A DNA stretch of 64,000 nucleotides from Hyphomonadaceae bacterium UBA7672 (GTDB lineage: Bacteria; Pseudomonadota; Alphaproteobacteria; Caulobacterales; Hyphomonadaceae). Positions 1 to 8,670 of the stretch are shown here, in pieces. The first letter of the stretch is position 1. The number at the start of each line of letters is the position of its first letter. The stretch lies in assembly GCA_002483135.1 (NCBI GenBank), contig DLHI01000007.1, positions 631,861 through 695,860 on the forward strand, in the 5' to 3' direction. The position numbers were made by a program, and so were the translations under genes. The notes beneath the pieces were generated by a model. The model was not told where the DNA came from and made no database searches. It saw only the letters and a list, made by a program, of their open reading frames with translations.

Positions 1-543
1 GGCCTCAAGACGAAACGCCAGGTCGTCTATGACGACTTCATCGCGGTGGCCGAAGACCTGATCGACCACGGCATCACGTCGAAGGACAAGCTCGGCGCGA
101 TGGGCGGATCGAATGGCGGGCTGCTGATGGGTGTCATGTACACCCAGCGCCCGGACCTGTTCAAAGCCATCGTCTGTCAGGTGCCGCTGCTCGACATGCT
201 GCGCTATCACATGCTGCTCGCGGGCGCGTCGTGGATGGACGAGTATGGCGATCCGGATGTGCCCGAGGAGCGCGCCTTCCTCGAAAAGCTGTCGCCCTAT
301 CACAATGTCGATCCGGCCAAGACGTATCCGGAAATCTACTTCGAGACGTCGACCAAGGATGACCGCGTGCATCCCGGCCATGCCCGCAAGATGGCCAAGC
401 GGCTCGAGGAAATCGGCAAGCCATTTCTCTATTACGAGAATATCGACGGCGGCCACTCGGCGGCGGCAAACCAACGCGAAGCAGCACGCCGTACCGCGCT
501 GGAGTTCACCTATCTCGCGCGCAAGCTGATCGACGGGAAGTAG
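1..543 (+). CDS. Prolyl oligopeptidase family serine peptidase (S9), C-terminal part
   Basis: The reading frame is open from the first base, so the gene starts before the window; 180 C-terminal residues are seen. They form the alpha/beta-hydrolase catalytic domain of S9 peptidases: the nucleophile Ser in GGSNGG (window residue 37), the Asp in the TKDDRVHP segment, and the His in GGHSAAANQ near the end. Family members cut proline-containing oligopeptides. The N-terminal propeller and any signal peptide lie outside the window, so localisation cannot be judged. A 249-base gap without a clear gene separates it from the TonB receptor that follows. Confidence 0.93.
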   Translation, partial: GLKTKRQVVYDDFIAVAEDLIDHGITSKDKLGAMGGSNGGLLMGVMYTQRPDLFKAIVCQVPLLDMLRYHMLLAGASWMDEYGDPDVPEERAFLEKLSPYHNVDPAKTYPEIYFETSTKDDRVHPGHARKMAKRLEEIGKPFLYYENIDGGHSAAANQREAARRTALEFTYLARKLIDGK

Positions 544-792
544 CGTTCGATAGGGCGCTATTTTCGTCAGCGTCAATCGCACTGCGTGTCGTGTTCGCGC
601 GCGTGGCACGGAAAATTTATCGCGCTTCCGCACGACGCCGCTGCGGCATGACGTTCGCGTTCGGTTGACCCGGTATGCGCTCGCATCACCATGCACGCAG
701 GGTCGTGCCCGACTCCCGGGGTACGCAAAGGCGCCAACAGAAATATCTAGCGCCGGGGAAAACAGAAACGTCACAGGGGAGGACCGCATCCA

Positions 793-3588
793 ATGGTGCG
801 TATTGGCCGCTTTTCGACAATCAGTCTGCTTGCGCTTGGAGCCGCGCTGCCGGCGTTCGCGCAGAACACGCCTGCAACACCAGCACCGCAAGCCGCCGCG
901 CCAGCCCAACCGCCCGCGTCAGACGAAGAGGATCGCGAACGCGATGTCGTCGTCGTCACGGCGAACAAGCGTGAAGAGACAGTCCAGGACATCGCTGTCG
1001 CCGTCACCGCAGTCACGTCCGAGATGCGCGACGAAATCGGCATCAACACGATCACCGACCTCACCAACTTCACGCCAGGACTATCCTACACGGCCGCCAA
1101 CGAGCGCGTGACACTACGCGGCGTCGGCCGCGTGACAAACAACTTCGGAGCGGAGCCCGGCGTCGCCAACTATACGGACGGAATCTATCAGTCCTTCGCT
1201 TCGATCGCGGGCCGCGATGGCCTGTTTATCGATCGCCTTGAAGTGCTGCGAGGGCCGCAGGGCACGTTGTACGGCCGCAACTCGGTGGGCGGCGCGATCA
1301 ACATCATCTCCAAGCGCCCGACTGACGATTTCGAAGGCGAGTTCAAGATCGGGTTCGGCAATTTCGACCAGAAAGAAGTCGGGTTCTCGCTGTCGGGCAC
1401 ATTGATCGAAGACTGGCTGCGTGGCCGCGTCGTTGCGTACAAGGAAGTGCGCGACGAGGGCGTCTATTACAACCACGGCACCGACGACACCGAAGGCTAC
1501 AACATCGACAACTGGAACGGCGAGATTCAGCTCGAGGGCGATATCGGCGAGAATTTCAGCTGGTGGACGAAATACACGTCAGGCCGCTACACGCAGGCCG
1601 GCCCCCCCGGCGGCCGCACCGGTGGCGGATCGAACGCACCCTACAACAGGAACTTCAACGCGGGCGGGGTGCTGCCACAACCGTCATGGGCCTATTGCAA
1701 CACCACCCTGCAGAACGGCCTTGGCTGTTCGTTCGACCAGGCGGTGCTCAGCTATACCCAGTCGGGATCGCTGACGACCAATCCGCGCATGATTGAGGGC
1801 AACACCGACCTCAACGATTCTTACCCGCGGATCGCCGATCTGGATAACTACGACGATTTCGCCCTGGAGATGATCTACGAGGCTCCGGGTTTCGACATCA
1901 AGTATGTCGGCGGCTACATCTTCTACCGCTACCACCTGACAGGCGATCAGGACGGCACGCCCGTCAAGTCGATCACATATCGGGCTACAGCCGCCGGCCA
2001 GCCATCGAACACGGGCGCGTTCACGCGCACGATCTTTCCGGATCAGACGCTGGACTACAATGAGAACCGCGCGTTCTTCTCGAACGAGGTGAACTTCATC
2101 TCGACGCATGAAGGTCCGCTGCAGTGGATCGCCGGCCTCTATGCCTATCAGGAGAACTTCCGCCAGCCGATCCGCACATTCCTGAAGAACGAGCCGCTTG
2201 CGGCGTCCGCCCTACCGGTCAGCTCCTTTGCGCCCTTCACGGTAACCGGCGCCAACATCGCGAATCCCGACCGGCTTCTGACGTATACGGACAACCGCGG
2301 CGTCAACAATGCGTACGGCGTCTTCGGCCAGCTCGACTGGGAGATCACGGAGCAGATCAAGGCGACGCTGGGTATCCGCTACTCGATTGACAACAAGAAC
2401 ATGTACGAGGAAGCGGAGCTTAACTGCCTGCTGATCTGCGGCGTGCCCTTCGCCAACATAACGCAGAACTCCTGGAACGGTAGGCGCCTGATTCCGAACC
2501 TTGCGACGCCCATCACGACGGACACTATCGAGGATCCAACGCCACAAGCGGGCGTGACCTCGGCCACGATCGCCAATCCATCCGGCGTCACATTCAATCC
2601 GGTGACCGGGGTCTCATCACGAACGTTGGGCTATGAGTGGAATGCGTGGACGGGCACAGCGGGGCTGGAATGGTCGCCATCGACCGAAACACTCGTCTAC
2701 GGAAAGTACAGCCGCGGCTACAAGACAGGCGCCTTCAACGCGACAAACCTCACGCCGCTCCCGCTGACTGACCCCGAGTATGTCGATTCCTATGAGATCG
2801 GCTGGAAGCAGGAAGTCCCCGAGTGGGATCTCACCGCCAACATGTCGTTGTTCCTTTACAACTACACGGACATTCAGGTTCCGCTGACTGAAATCCTGAA
2901 CATTGGCGAGGCAGGCGAAACGCGGATCAGCGCGCTGCGCAACATTCCGGAGGTCCAGACCACAGGCTTCGAACTCGAGTCGATCTGGCGGCCGGTGGAC
3001 GATCTGACGTTGCGTTTCACTTATGCCTATCTCAAGCCGGAAATCACCGAGAGCGGCCTGTATCTGAACGGCGACATTCCCACGACTGTCCCGGTCACCG
3101 ATCCCACCTATGAGAATCCGATCCAGTCCCTCGAGGGCCGCGTTCTACCGCAGTCGCCCGAGAACAAGATCGCGTTCAATGCGTCCTACGCTTTCAACTT
3201 CGAGGATGGATCCACGCTGCTGCCGTCGGTCAGCTATTACTGGCGCGACGAATTCACTTCGAGCGTGTTCAACAATCCGGGCGACATCACGCCGGCCTTC
3301 GACCAGACGGACGCCCGTCTTATCTGGAACGACGCCGACGGCATGTTCACCGTGATTGGCTTCATCCGGAACGTGTTCGACCAGAACGGCTATGACTCGG
3401 CGAGCACATCCTTCCGGGCGAACCCGCGGACGAACACCACGCCAACGCCGCAATGCACCACGGCGTCGGACGTCTGCTACAACCCCACGCTCCCGGTGGG
3501 GCCCAGCAACGTGGTCGGGTACTACTACCAGAACTATACCCGGACCCTGCCGCAGACCTGGGGCGTCGAGCTGCAGATTCATTTCTGA
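793..3588 (+). CDS. TonB-dependent outer-membrane receptor
   Basis: A 931-residue protein with a signal peptide ending near ALPAFAQ (about residue 24), a TonB-box-like stretch DVVVVTA, a plug domain at about residues 50-165 (GLFIDRLEVLRGPQGTLYGRN is the usual plug signature), then a long beta-barrel ending in the terminal Phe of LQIHF. The start is supported by GGGGAGG about 10 bases upstream. Such receptors import siderophores, cobalamin, glycans or other large substrates using TonB energy. The ligand cannot be told. Neighbours are a prolyl oligopeptidase and, convergently, a PQQ dehydrogenase operon, so no substrate is implied firmly. Confidence 0.93.
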   Translation: MVRIGRFSTISLLALGAALPAFAQNTPATPAPQAAAPAQPPASDEEDRERDVVVVTANKREETVQDIAVAVTAVTSEMRDEIGINTITDLTNFTPGLSYTAANERVTLRGVGRVTNNFGAEPGVANYTDGIYQSFASIAGRDGLFIDRLEVLRGPQGTLYGRNSVGGAINIISKRPTDDFEGEFKIGFGNFDQKEVGFSLSGTLIEDWLRGRVVAYKEVRDEGVYYNHGTDDTEGYNIDNWNGEIQLEGDIGENFSWWTKYTSGRYTQAGPPGGRTGGGSNAPYNRNFNAGGVLPQPSWAYCNTTLQNGLGCSFDQAVLSYTQSGSLTTNPRMIEGNTDLNDSYPRIADLDNYDDFALEMIYEAPGFDIKYVGGYIFYRYHLTGDQDGTPVKSITYRATAAGQPSNTGAFTRTIFPDQTLDYNENRAFFSNEVNFISTHEGPLQWIAGLYAYQENFRQPIRTFLKNEPLAASALPVSSFAPFTVTGANIANPDRLLTYTDNRGVNNAYGVFGQLDWEITEQIKATLGIRYSIDNKNMYEEAELNCLLICGVPFANITQNSWNGRRLIPNLATPITTDTIEDPTPQAGVTSATIANPSGVTFNPVTGVSSRTLGYEWNAWTGTAGLEWSPSTETLVYGKYSRGYKTGAFNATNLTPLPLTDPEYVDSYEIGWKQEVPEWDLTANMSLFLYNYTDIQVPLTEILNIGEAGETRISALRNIPEVQTTGFELESIWRPVDDLTLRFTYAYLKPEITESGLYLNGDIPTTVPVTDPTYENPIQSLEGRVLPQSPENKIAFNASYAFNFEDGSTLLPSVSYYWRDEFTSSVFNNPGDITPAFDQTDARLIWNDADGMFTVIGFIRNVFDQNGYDSASTSFRANPRTNTTPTPQCTTASDVCYNPTLPVGPSNVVGYYYQNYTRTLPQTWGVELQIHF

Positions 3589-3642
3589 GCGTGACGGCGC
3601 CTCGCCTGCATGAGGTGAGGGGCTGAGTTTCTGCGAACGGAG

Positions 3643-3676
3643 AGGGCGCCGCGTCAGCCGGCGCCCTTTTCATTTG
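3643..3676 (+). terminator. Rho-independent terminator of the TonB receptor gene
   Basis: Arms AGGGCGCCG (3643-3651) and CGGCGCCCT (3659-3667) form a 9-bp stem with a 7-base loop, followed by TTTCATTT. It lies about 55 bases after the receptor stop codon. Confidence 0.8.
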
Positions 3677-3690
3677 TGGGCGCCAGTCAA

Positions 3691-3721
3691 GAAAAAGGGC
3701 GCCGGAGCGAGCGGCGCCCTT
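3691..3721 (-). terminator. Rho-independent terminator of the PQQ dehydrogenase operon
   Basis: Arms AAGGGCGCCG (3695-3704) and CGGCGCCCTT (3712-3721) form a 10-bp stem. Read on the minus strand it is followed by a T run. It faces the secreted-protein gene that ends at 3765, and its core nearly duplicates the plus-strand terminator 40 bases away, so the two genes end in back-to-back hairpins. Confidence 0.78.
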
Positions 3722-3764
3722 CAGTTTTCGCGTCCGGCTTTCTCGGGAGCCCGGAGCGATCCCC

Positions 3765-4829
3765 TTACTCGTCCGCAGCGCCGGCGCGGCCCTGACGTTC
3801 GAGTTCGCGCGCGCCTTCGAGGATGCCGATCATGCCGTGATTACCTTCATGGCAGGCGTATTCGTAGATGCCCTCGGACGCCCAGAATTCGTACTCGCCG
3901 CCCCATGGCGCATCCCACGTGACGGGATCGTCGATGGAGAACTGGTAGAGCAGGCGGTTGTCGGCGACGCGGGTGAAGCGTTCGGTGACCTTCACATTGT
4001 CTGATGCGCCATAAAGTTCCTGGAAGGGGTGGTAGTTGATGGTTTCGACCACCAGCGTATTGCCATCGTACCAGCCGATCGCATCGCCCAGCCACGGGCG
4101 GATTGAGGCCGAGCCCGGATTATGCTTGGCGCCGATGCGGATGATGCGCAGGTCGTGAATCATCTCGACCCAGATGGCCACGGAATCGCTGCCCTGCGCG
4201 ATCTGGTAGTTGTTGTTGTACAGCACCGGCCGCATCACGGCGCCGGCGGTGGTCGGCATGAAGATGCAGCGCTCGGGCAGGCCGCGCGATTCCGGACCGT
4301 CATTGGCGCCGGCGTCAGCGCTGAACTCGCTGGTGACGGCGACGCGGCGCTTGGGCGGGGGCGGGGCGCCTGGCTTGCGCGCCGGCACGCGGCCATCGGG
4401 CGTCGTCAGGATGGACGAGCGCGGTACGCCGTTGACGCGCATCACCTGCGTGCCCGGATCGGTCCAGAAGCGGTTGTAGCCAAGGTTTGTGTTGCGATCG
4501 GTCGGCGCGCCCACGCTGGGGTCGGTCGGTGCATCGCCAGCGCGCCGATAGTCCTCGGCGCGGCCTTGTACGCGCGCGGCTTCTTCCTCGGTGAGTGTGA
4601 GCGAGGTGAATTCGCGCGGGCGCTCCACCGGCGTGGTGGTCGCGTTGCTCCACACGCCGGCAATGTCGGGCTGTCCGAAGCCGTTCTTCGGCGGGACGTA
4701 GCCTTCATAGTTCGGCTTTGCGTACGCGTCCTCCGAATAGCTGTTGACCTGCGCGAGCGCGGGTGTGGCGAACGCCGCGAAGCCCAGCATGCCAACGCAG
4801 AAGGCGATATTCGATACACGGATCTTCAT
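3765..4829 (-). CDS. Conserved secreted protein of unknown function, partner of PQQ dehydrogenase
   Basis: A 354-residue protein. The ATG at 4829 is preferred because AGGAGGAGACAGC stands just before it; an in-frame extension to 4868 is less likely. Signal peptide: Lys-Arg start, hydrophobic core, cleavage near TPALAQ. The mature part starts with a segment of the kind GQPDIAGVW, seen in uncharacterised exported proteins of proteobacteria, and contains repeated WYDGNTLVVET-type strands suggesting a beta-rich fold. It follows the PQQ dehydrogenase by 65 bases on the same strand and is likely co-transcribed. No enzymatic motif is recognised. Confidence 0.8.
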   Translation of the reverse strand: MKIRVSNIAFCVGMLGFAAFATPALAQVNSYSEDAYAKPNYEGYVPPKNGFGQPDIAGVWSNATTTPVERPREFTSLTLTEEEAARVQGRAEDYRRAGDAPTDPSVGAPTDRNTNLGYNRFWTDPGTQVMRVNGVPRSSILTTPDGRVPARKPGAPPPPKRRVAVTSEFSADAGANDGPESRGLPERCIFMPTTAGAVMRPVLYNNNYQIAQGSDSVAIWVEMIHDLRIIRIGAKHNPGSASIRPWLGDAIGWYDGNTLVVETINYHPFQELYGASDNVKVTERFTRVADNRLLYQFSIDDPVTWDAPWGGEYEFWASEGIYEYACHEGNHGMIGILEGARELERQGRAGAADE

Positions 4830-4894
4830 GCTGTCTCCTCCTCCTGTGACCGGTGCGCCGCGCCGCATGCTTGCGGTCGCGGCGCTCTCTCCCG

Positions 4895-7234
4895 TCAGTT
4901 GTCTGCGTCCTGAACCGGCGCCGGCGCGAGGCCGACCTTCACGAAGCGCGCGAGCGAATCGATCTGTTCAGCCGACAGCGTCGCAGCAAAGCCCGGCATT
5001 TCAGGCGCGCCGCGCGTGATGAAGTTCGTCACGTCGGTCAGCGAGCCCGTTGACGTCAGTCTCGGCGCGCTGCCACCCGGTATGCCCTGTCCGGCCGGGC
5101 CATGACACATGGCGCAGTTGCGCGCATAGAGGTCGCGCCCTGTGACCAGCTGGGCAGGCGTTGCGGTCACCACAGCGGCCAGGGTGGCAACTGTTGTGGT
5201 TGTGGCCACTGCACCGCTCGCCGACGGCATGCGCCCTCCGGGTAGCGAGAGCACTAGCAGCTCGGCCGGTTGTCCCTGCGCCGACAGCGCGACAGCGATG
5301 TATTGCCGCCCGCGATGCTCGTAGGTCATCGGCGCGCCGGAGGTGAGGCCGGGGAGTTCGAACTCATGCACGACCGCGCCGGTTTTCTTGTCATAGGCGC
5401 GGAACATCCTGCCGCCGGGATCGCCGCCGATATTGGCGGACTCGGCCATGAACAGCAGCGACTTGGTCACCAGCGGCGAAGGCCGCACGGAGATCTGGCC
5501 CATATTGTCCCAGTCGAGATCGAGGTCCTTGATCGCCGGGTTATTGCGGATCTCGTCTGACGCACCGCCGATCGAGCGGGACCAGATGTGTTCGCCCTGG
5601 TTCATGTCGGTGGCCGTAACGAGGGCCCATGGCGGCTTGTTCAGCGGCAGGCCATTGGGCATGCGCAGGACGCCGCCCGAGACTGCGCTGTACTCCCACT
5701 CGGTCTTGGACATGTCGGACTTGCGAAGGCCTAACCCCATGAAGGTGTTGCGGGTCGGCACAAACAGCGTGTTGGTCTCGAGGTCGACCGCGCCGCCATT
5801 CCAGTTCGAGCCGCCGCCATAGTTCGGATAGACGATTGTCCCCTTGTTGGTGGCGGTCACCAGCGTTGGCGGGGTGTACATCGGTCCCTTGGTGTATTGC
5901 GACAGAATCTTCATCGCCTCAGCCTTCAGTTCGGGCGTGAAGTCGATGACGTCCTCCTCATGGAAGCCGAGGCGCGAGTAGGGCGCAGGTTTCGTCGGGA
6001 AGGGCTGGGTCGACGAAAGCTTCTCGCCCGGCACAGCGCCTTCGGTGGGAACGGGCCGCTCTTCGATCGGCCACACAGGTTCACCCGTTACGCGGTCGAA
6101 CACGAAGTTCATGCCCTGCTTGGTGAGGACAGTGATCGCCTTGATCGTTGTGCCGTCCTTCACGATGTCATGCAGGATTGGCGCGGCCGGCAGGTCATAG
6201 TCCCAGACGCCATGATGCAGGATCTGGAAGTGCCATTTGCGCACGCCGGTCTTTGCATCCAGCGCCACGATACTCTCGCCGAACAGTCCGTCGCCGGGCT
6301 TGTCGCCGCCCCAGAAATTGTTGGTCGCGCTCTCGACGGGGAGATAGACCATGCCCAGTTCGGGGTCGGCCGACATCATCGACCAGACCGACGCGGCGCC
6401 GAAATCCTTCCAGCTGTCGTTTTCCCAGGTGTCATTTCCGAACTCGCCGGGGCGCGGGATGGTGTGGAATGTCCACAGCTGCTTGCCGGTGCGGATGTCG
6501 AAGCCGCGGACATAACCCGGCGTGCCGCCCTTCCGCTGGATCGTGTCGTCGCCGATCATCTGGATGACGATCACGTCGCCTACGACAATGCCGGGCGCGG
6601 TGGAGTTCATGTCCTGCAGCTGACGGTCATCGCCCGGCGGCAGGAGCTCCTTCATCAGGTCGACCTGGCCGTTAACGCCGAAATTCGGATCGGGCCGGCC
6701 AGTCACCGCGTCGATGGACAGGAGTCGACCATCGATCGTGTTGTGCAGGATGCGCTTGGCTGTCCCATCGGTCCACCAGGACACGGCGCGGCTGGAGCCG
6801 GAGAAGCCGCGCGTCGACTGCTTGCGATAGGGATCGGGCTCATACGTCCACAGCGTGGCGCCTGTGGACGGATCAATTGCCGAGATGCGCGTGCCGCCAT
6901 GGGGCACGTACATCACGCCATCCACGACCAGCGGCGTCGCCTTCCAGTTAGGATCGGGGCGGCCAGCGACATCGGACGCTTTCCAGCGCCAGGCGATTTC
7001 CAGCTGGCTCACATTCTGCGCGTTGATCTGCGAGAGCGGCGAATAGCGCGTATTCCCTGGATCGCCGCCCCAGGTGATCCATTCGCCGGGCTGTCGCGGG
7101 CCGATCTTGCTGGCCAGCGAAGCAGCTGCCTTCGCGGGACCATTGTCCTGCGGGGCGACCATTTGTGTGCAGCCAAGCGCCAGTGCCGCGATCGCAGCCA
7201 GCACACCCAGCCTGTGGGTTGCGTGAAGTCTCAT
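4895..7234 (-). CDS. PQQ-dependent alcohol/sugar dehydrogenase with C-terminal cytochrome c (lipoprotein)
   Basis: 779 residues. The N-terminus has a lipobox (ALALGC, Cys 22), predicting an envelope lipoprotein. Residues about 50-660 form a quinoprotein eight-bladed propeller, starting with WITWGGDPGNTRYSPL and containing repeated W-motif blades. The C-terminal 75 residues are a cytochrome c domain: haem site CAMCH at residue 707 and probable Met ligand in APEMPGF. Members oxidise alcohols or sugars in the periplasm and pass electrons through the haem to the respiratory chain. RBS GGGAGGGACAGG abuts the ATG. The substrate class is not resolved; PQQ synthesis genes are not in the window. Confidence 0.9.
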   Translation of the reverse strand: MRLHATHRLGVLAAIAALALGCTQMVAPQDNGPAKAAASLASKIGPRQPGEWITWGGDPGNTRYSPLSQINAQNVSQLEIAWRWKASDVAGRPDPNWKATPLVVDGVMYVPHGGTRISAIDPSTGATLWTYEPDPYRKQSTRGFSGSSRAVSWWTDGTAKRILHNTIDGRLLSIDAVTGRPDPNFGVNGQVDLMKELLPPGDDRQLQDMNSTAPGIVVGDVIVIQMIGDDTIQRKGGTPGYVRGFDIRTGKQLWTFHTIPRPGEFGNDTWENDSWKDFGAASVWSMMSADPELGMVYLPVESATNNFWGGDKPGDGLFGESIVALDAKTGVRKWHFQILHHGVWDYDLPAAPILHDIVKDGTTIKAITVLTKQGMNFVFDRVTGEPVWPIEERPVPTEGAVPGEKLSSTQPFPTKPAPYSRLGFHEEDVIDFTPELKAEAMKILSQYTKGPMYTPPTLVTATNKGTIVYPNYGGGSNWNGGAVDLETNTLFVPTRNTFMGLGLRKSDMSKTEWEYSAVSGGVLRMPNGLPLNKPPWALVTATDMNQGEHIWSRSIGGASDEIRNNPAIKDLDLDWDNMGQISVRPSPLVTKSLLFMAESANIGGDPGGRMFRAYDKKTGAVVHEFELPGLTSGAPMTYEHRGRQYIAVALSAQGQPAELLVLSLPGGRMPSASGAVATTTTVATLAAVVTATPAQLVTGRDLYARNCAMCHGPAGQGIPGGSAPRLTSTGSLTDVTNFITRGAPEMPGFAATLSAEQIDSLARFVKVGLAPAPVQDADN

Positions 7235-7429
7235 CCTGTCCCTCCCGTCCGCTGTCTTGCCGCAGCGTCTTTACAGTCCTTATGGACGGCAAAGTTGACC
7301 GACGGAACCGGAAAGTAAAGCCCCGGTCCTCAAGTGCCGGCCGGGCAATGCGTGACCGCCGCGGAAACTGATCCGGCATGGCCCGATCGGCCCGCGCGTA
7401 TGCCCATGTTCAGGGGCCGGTGGCGCGTG

Positions 7430-7644
7430 GCGCCAGTTGAGGATCAGCGGGATGATCAGGCCGCCGACGATGGCGACAGGACGATCTCGCCCGCGTTGTC
7501 GTGACGGACAAAGTGATAGCCGCGCGGTGGCTCCTTCAGGCGATAGTGGCGAGGGTCGACCTTGTGATAGCGCGGCCGTGGCGGCGAGCTGTCGCTGGAT
7601 CGGTCTGGCGGGGTCTTGCGCACACATTGCGACAATACTCGCAT
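7430..7644 (-). pseudogene. Frameshifted RcnB-like protein remnant
   Basis: On the minus strand one frame reads PRYHKVDPRHYRL followed by PPRGYHFVR and GEIVL, the signature of the RcnB-type periplasmic domain, then stops. A second frame, starting at the same point (about 7478-7482), continues VAIVGGLIIPLILNW, the hydrophobic tail expected for that family. Inserting one G would join them as EIVLVAIVGG. No signal peptide or good start is seen upstream, although RcnB proteins are exported. It may be a decayed gene, or an assembly error plus an unrecognised start. The rest of the 706-base gap (7235-7940) shows nothing else I can support. Confidence 0.6.
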
Positions 7645-7940
7645 AGCTCCGTGAGCACGACGAACCGGAGGCGTCGCGATTCGGCGACCGGAAAATTTCC
7701 GCGACATGACCGAAGAGTCATCTTGCAAGGCTGCCAGCATCCAGACGCGCAGTTATGCGCATTGAATCAGCATTGTCCGCATCCGGATGAACTGCGCGTA
7801 AGGAAAACTCGCGAGTGCGCGACCCGTGAGGGGCGAAACGTCGCTGCTGCAAAGCCCTGATCGCGTGAAGGCTTGCAGTCATTTCACTTGCCGCATGGCC
7901 AGCCTGATCCATGTTGGCCTCAGGTGATGGAGGATACTGA

Positions 7941-8525
7941 ATGTCCCTGAAGATCTTCGCGGCCGTGGCCGCACTGGCTCTCGGCGCAACCGCGTGCCAG
8001 CAAATTCCCGAAGACATGACTGTCGCGCAATTCTGCGCCCAGCCTGACAAGGCCAACACGGACGTGTGCAAGATCAATGTCGAGATCGACGGTCAGAAGC
8101 GCGCGCTCTCCGACACGGACATGCGCCTGAGCCAGGCCCGCCAGATCGCCGACAGCGCGCTCGCCCGCGCCAACTCGGCGCAGTCGTCGGCTGACGCCGC
8201 GATGGCCGCCGCGAACAGCGCGCAGTCCTCGATTGCGACGCAGGCCCAGTTCAACTGCGAAACCAAGACGATCCAGCGCTCCAAGACCGGCTCGTGCGGC
8301 GAAGGCTACAAGGTGCAGTCGTGCGTGCAGACGCGCTTCACCTATCGCGCCGGCGCTCCCTCGATCCTGCGCGAGATCAACGACGAAGGTTGCCGCTTCA
8401 ACGACCAGGTTCTCGAAATGCAGGTGCGTTGCTGCACGACGGGCCCGGCGCCGGTGCAAACCGACGTCGCCACCCCGGTCGAGCCGCAGCCGACCGCTCC
8501 GAAGACGCCGACCCCGTCTTCGTAA
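7941..8525 (+). CDS. Small putative lipoprotein with Ala-rich coiled coil and Cys-rich C-terminus
   Basis: 194 residues, start backed by GGAGG seven bases upstream. The signal sequence ends at LGATAC, a plausible but not perfect lipobox (Cys 19). Residues about 55-95 are rich in Ala, Ser and Gln in a heptad-like pattern (ARANSAQSSADAAMAAANSAQSS), suggesting a coiled coil like that of Lpp-type lipoproteins. The C-terminal half has eight Cys residues, including a CC pair, that could form disulphides in the periplasm, then a Pro-rich end. A strong terminator follows, so it is probably a single-gene unit. Function unknown. Confidence 0.78.
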   Translation: MSLKIFAAVAALALGATACQQIPEDMTVAQFCAQPDKANTDVCKINVEIDGQKRALSDTDMRLSQARQIADSALARANSAQSSADAAMAAANSAQSSIATQAQFNCETKTIQRSKTGSCGEGYKVQSCVQTRFTYRAGAPSILREINDEGCRFNDQVLEMQVRCCTTGPAPVQTDVATPVEPQPTAPKTPTPSS

Positions 8526-8547
8526 GTTTCAATCGATCTGAAATGCG

Positions 8548-8586
8548 AAGCGCCGCTTCCCTAAGGGAGGCGGCGCTTTTCTTTGT
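8548..8586 (+). terminator. Rho-independent terminator
   Basis: A 14-bp stem with one wobble pair (8548-8561 with 8565-8578, core AAGCGCCGC/GCGGCGCTT), loop TAA, followed by TTCTTT. It lies 22 bases after the lipoprotein gene. Confidence 0.9.
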
Positions 8587-8670
8587 GCGTCCCGTCACAG
8601 CGCTTGATATCGCTCAATCAACCATATCCTCGCCCCGGTCAGAGTCCGCCTGAAACGGAAGGGCTGGCTC

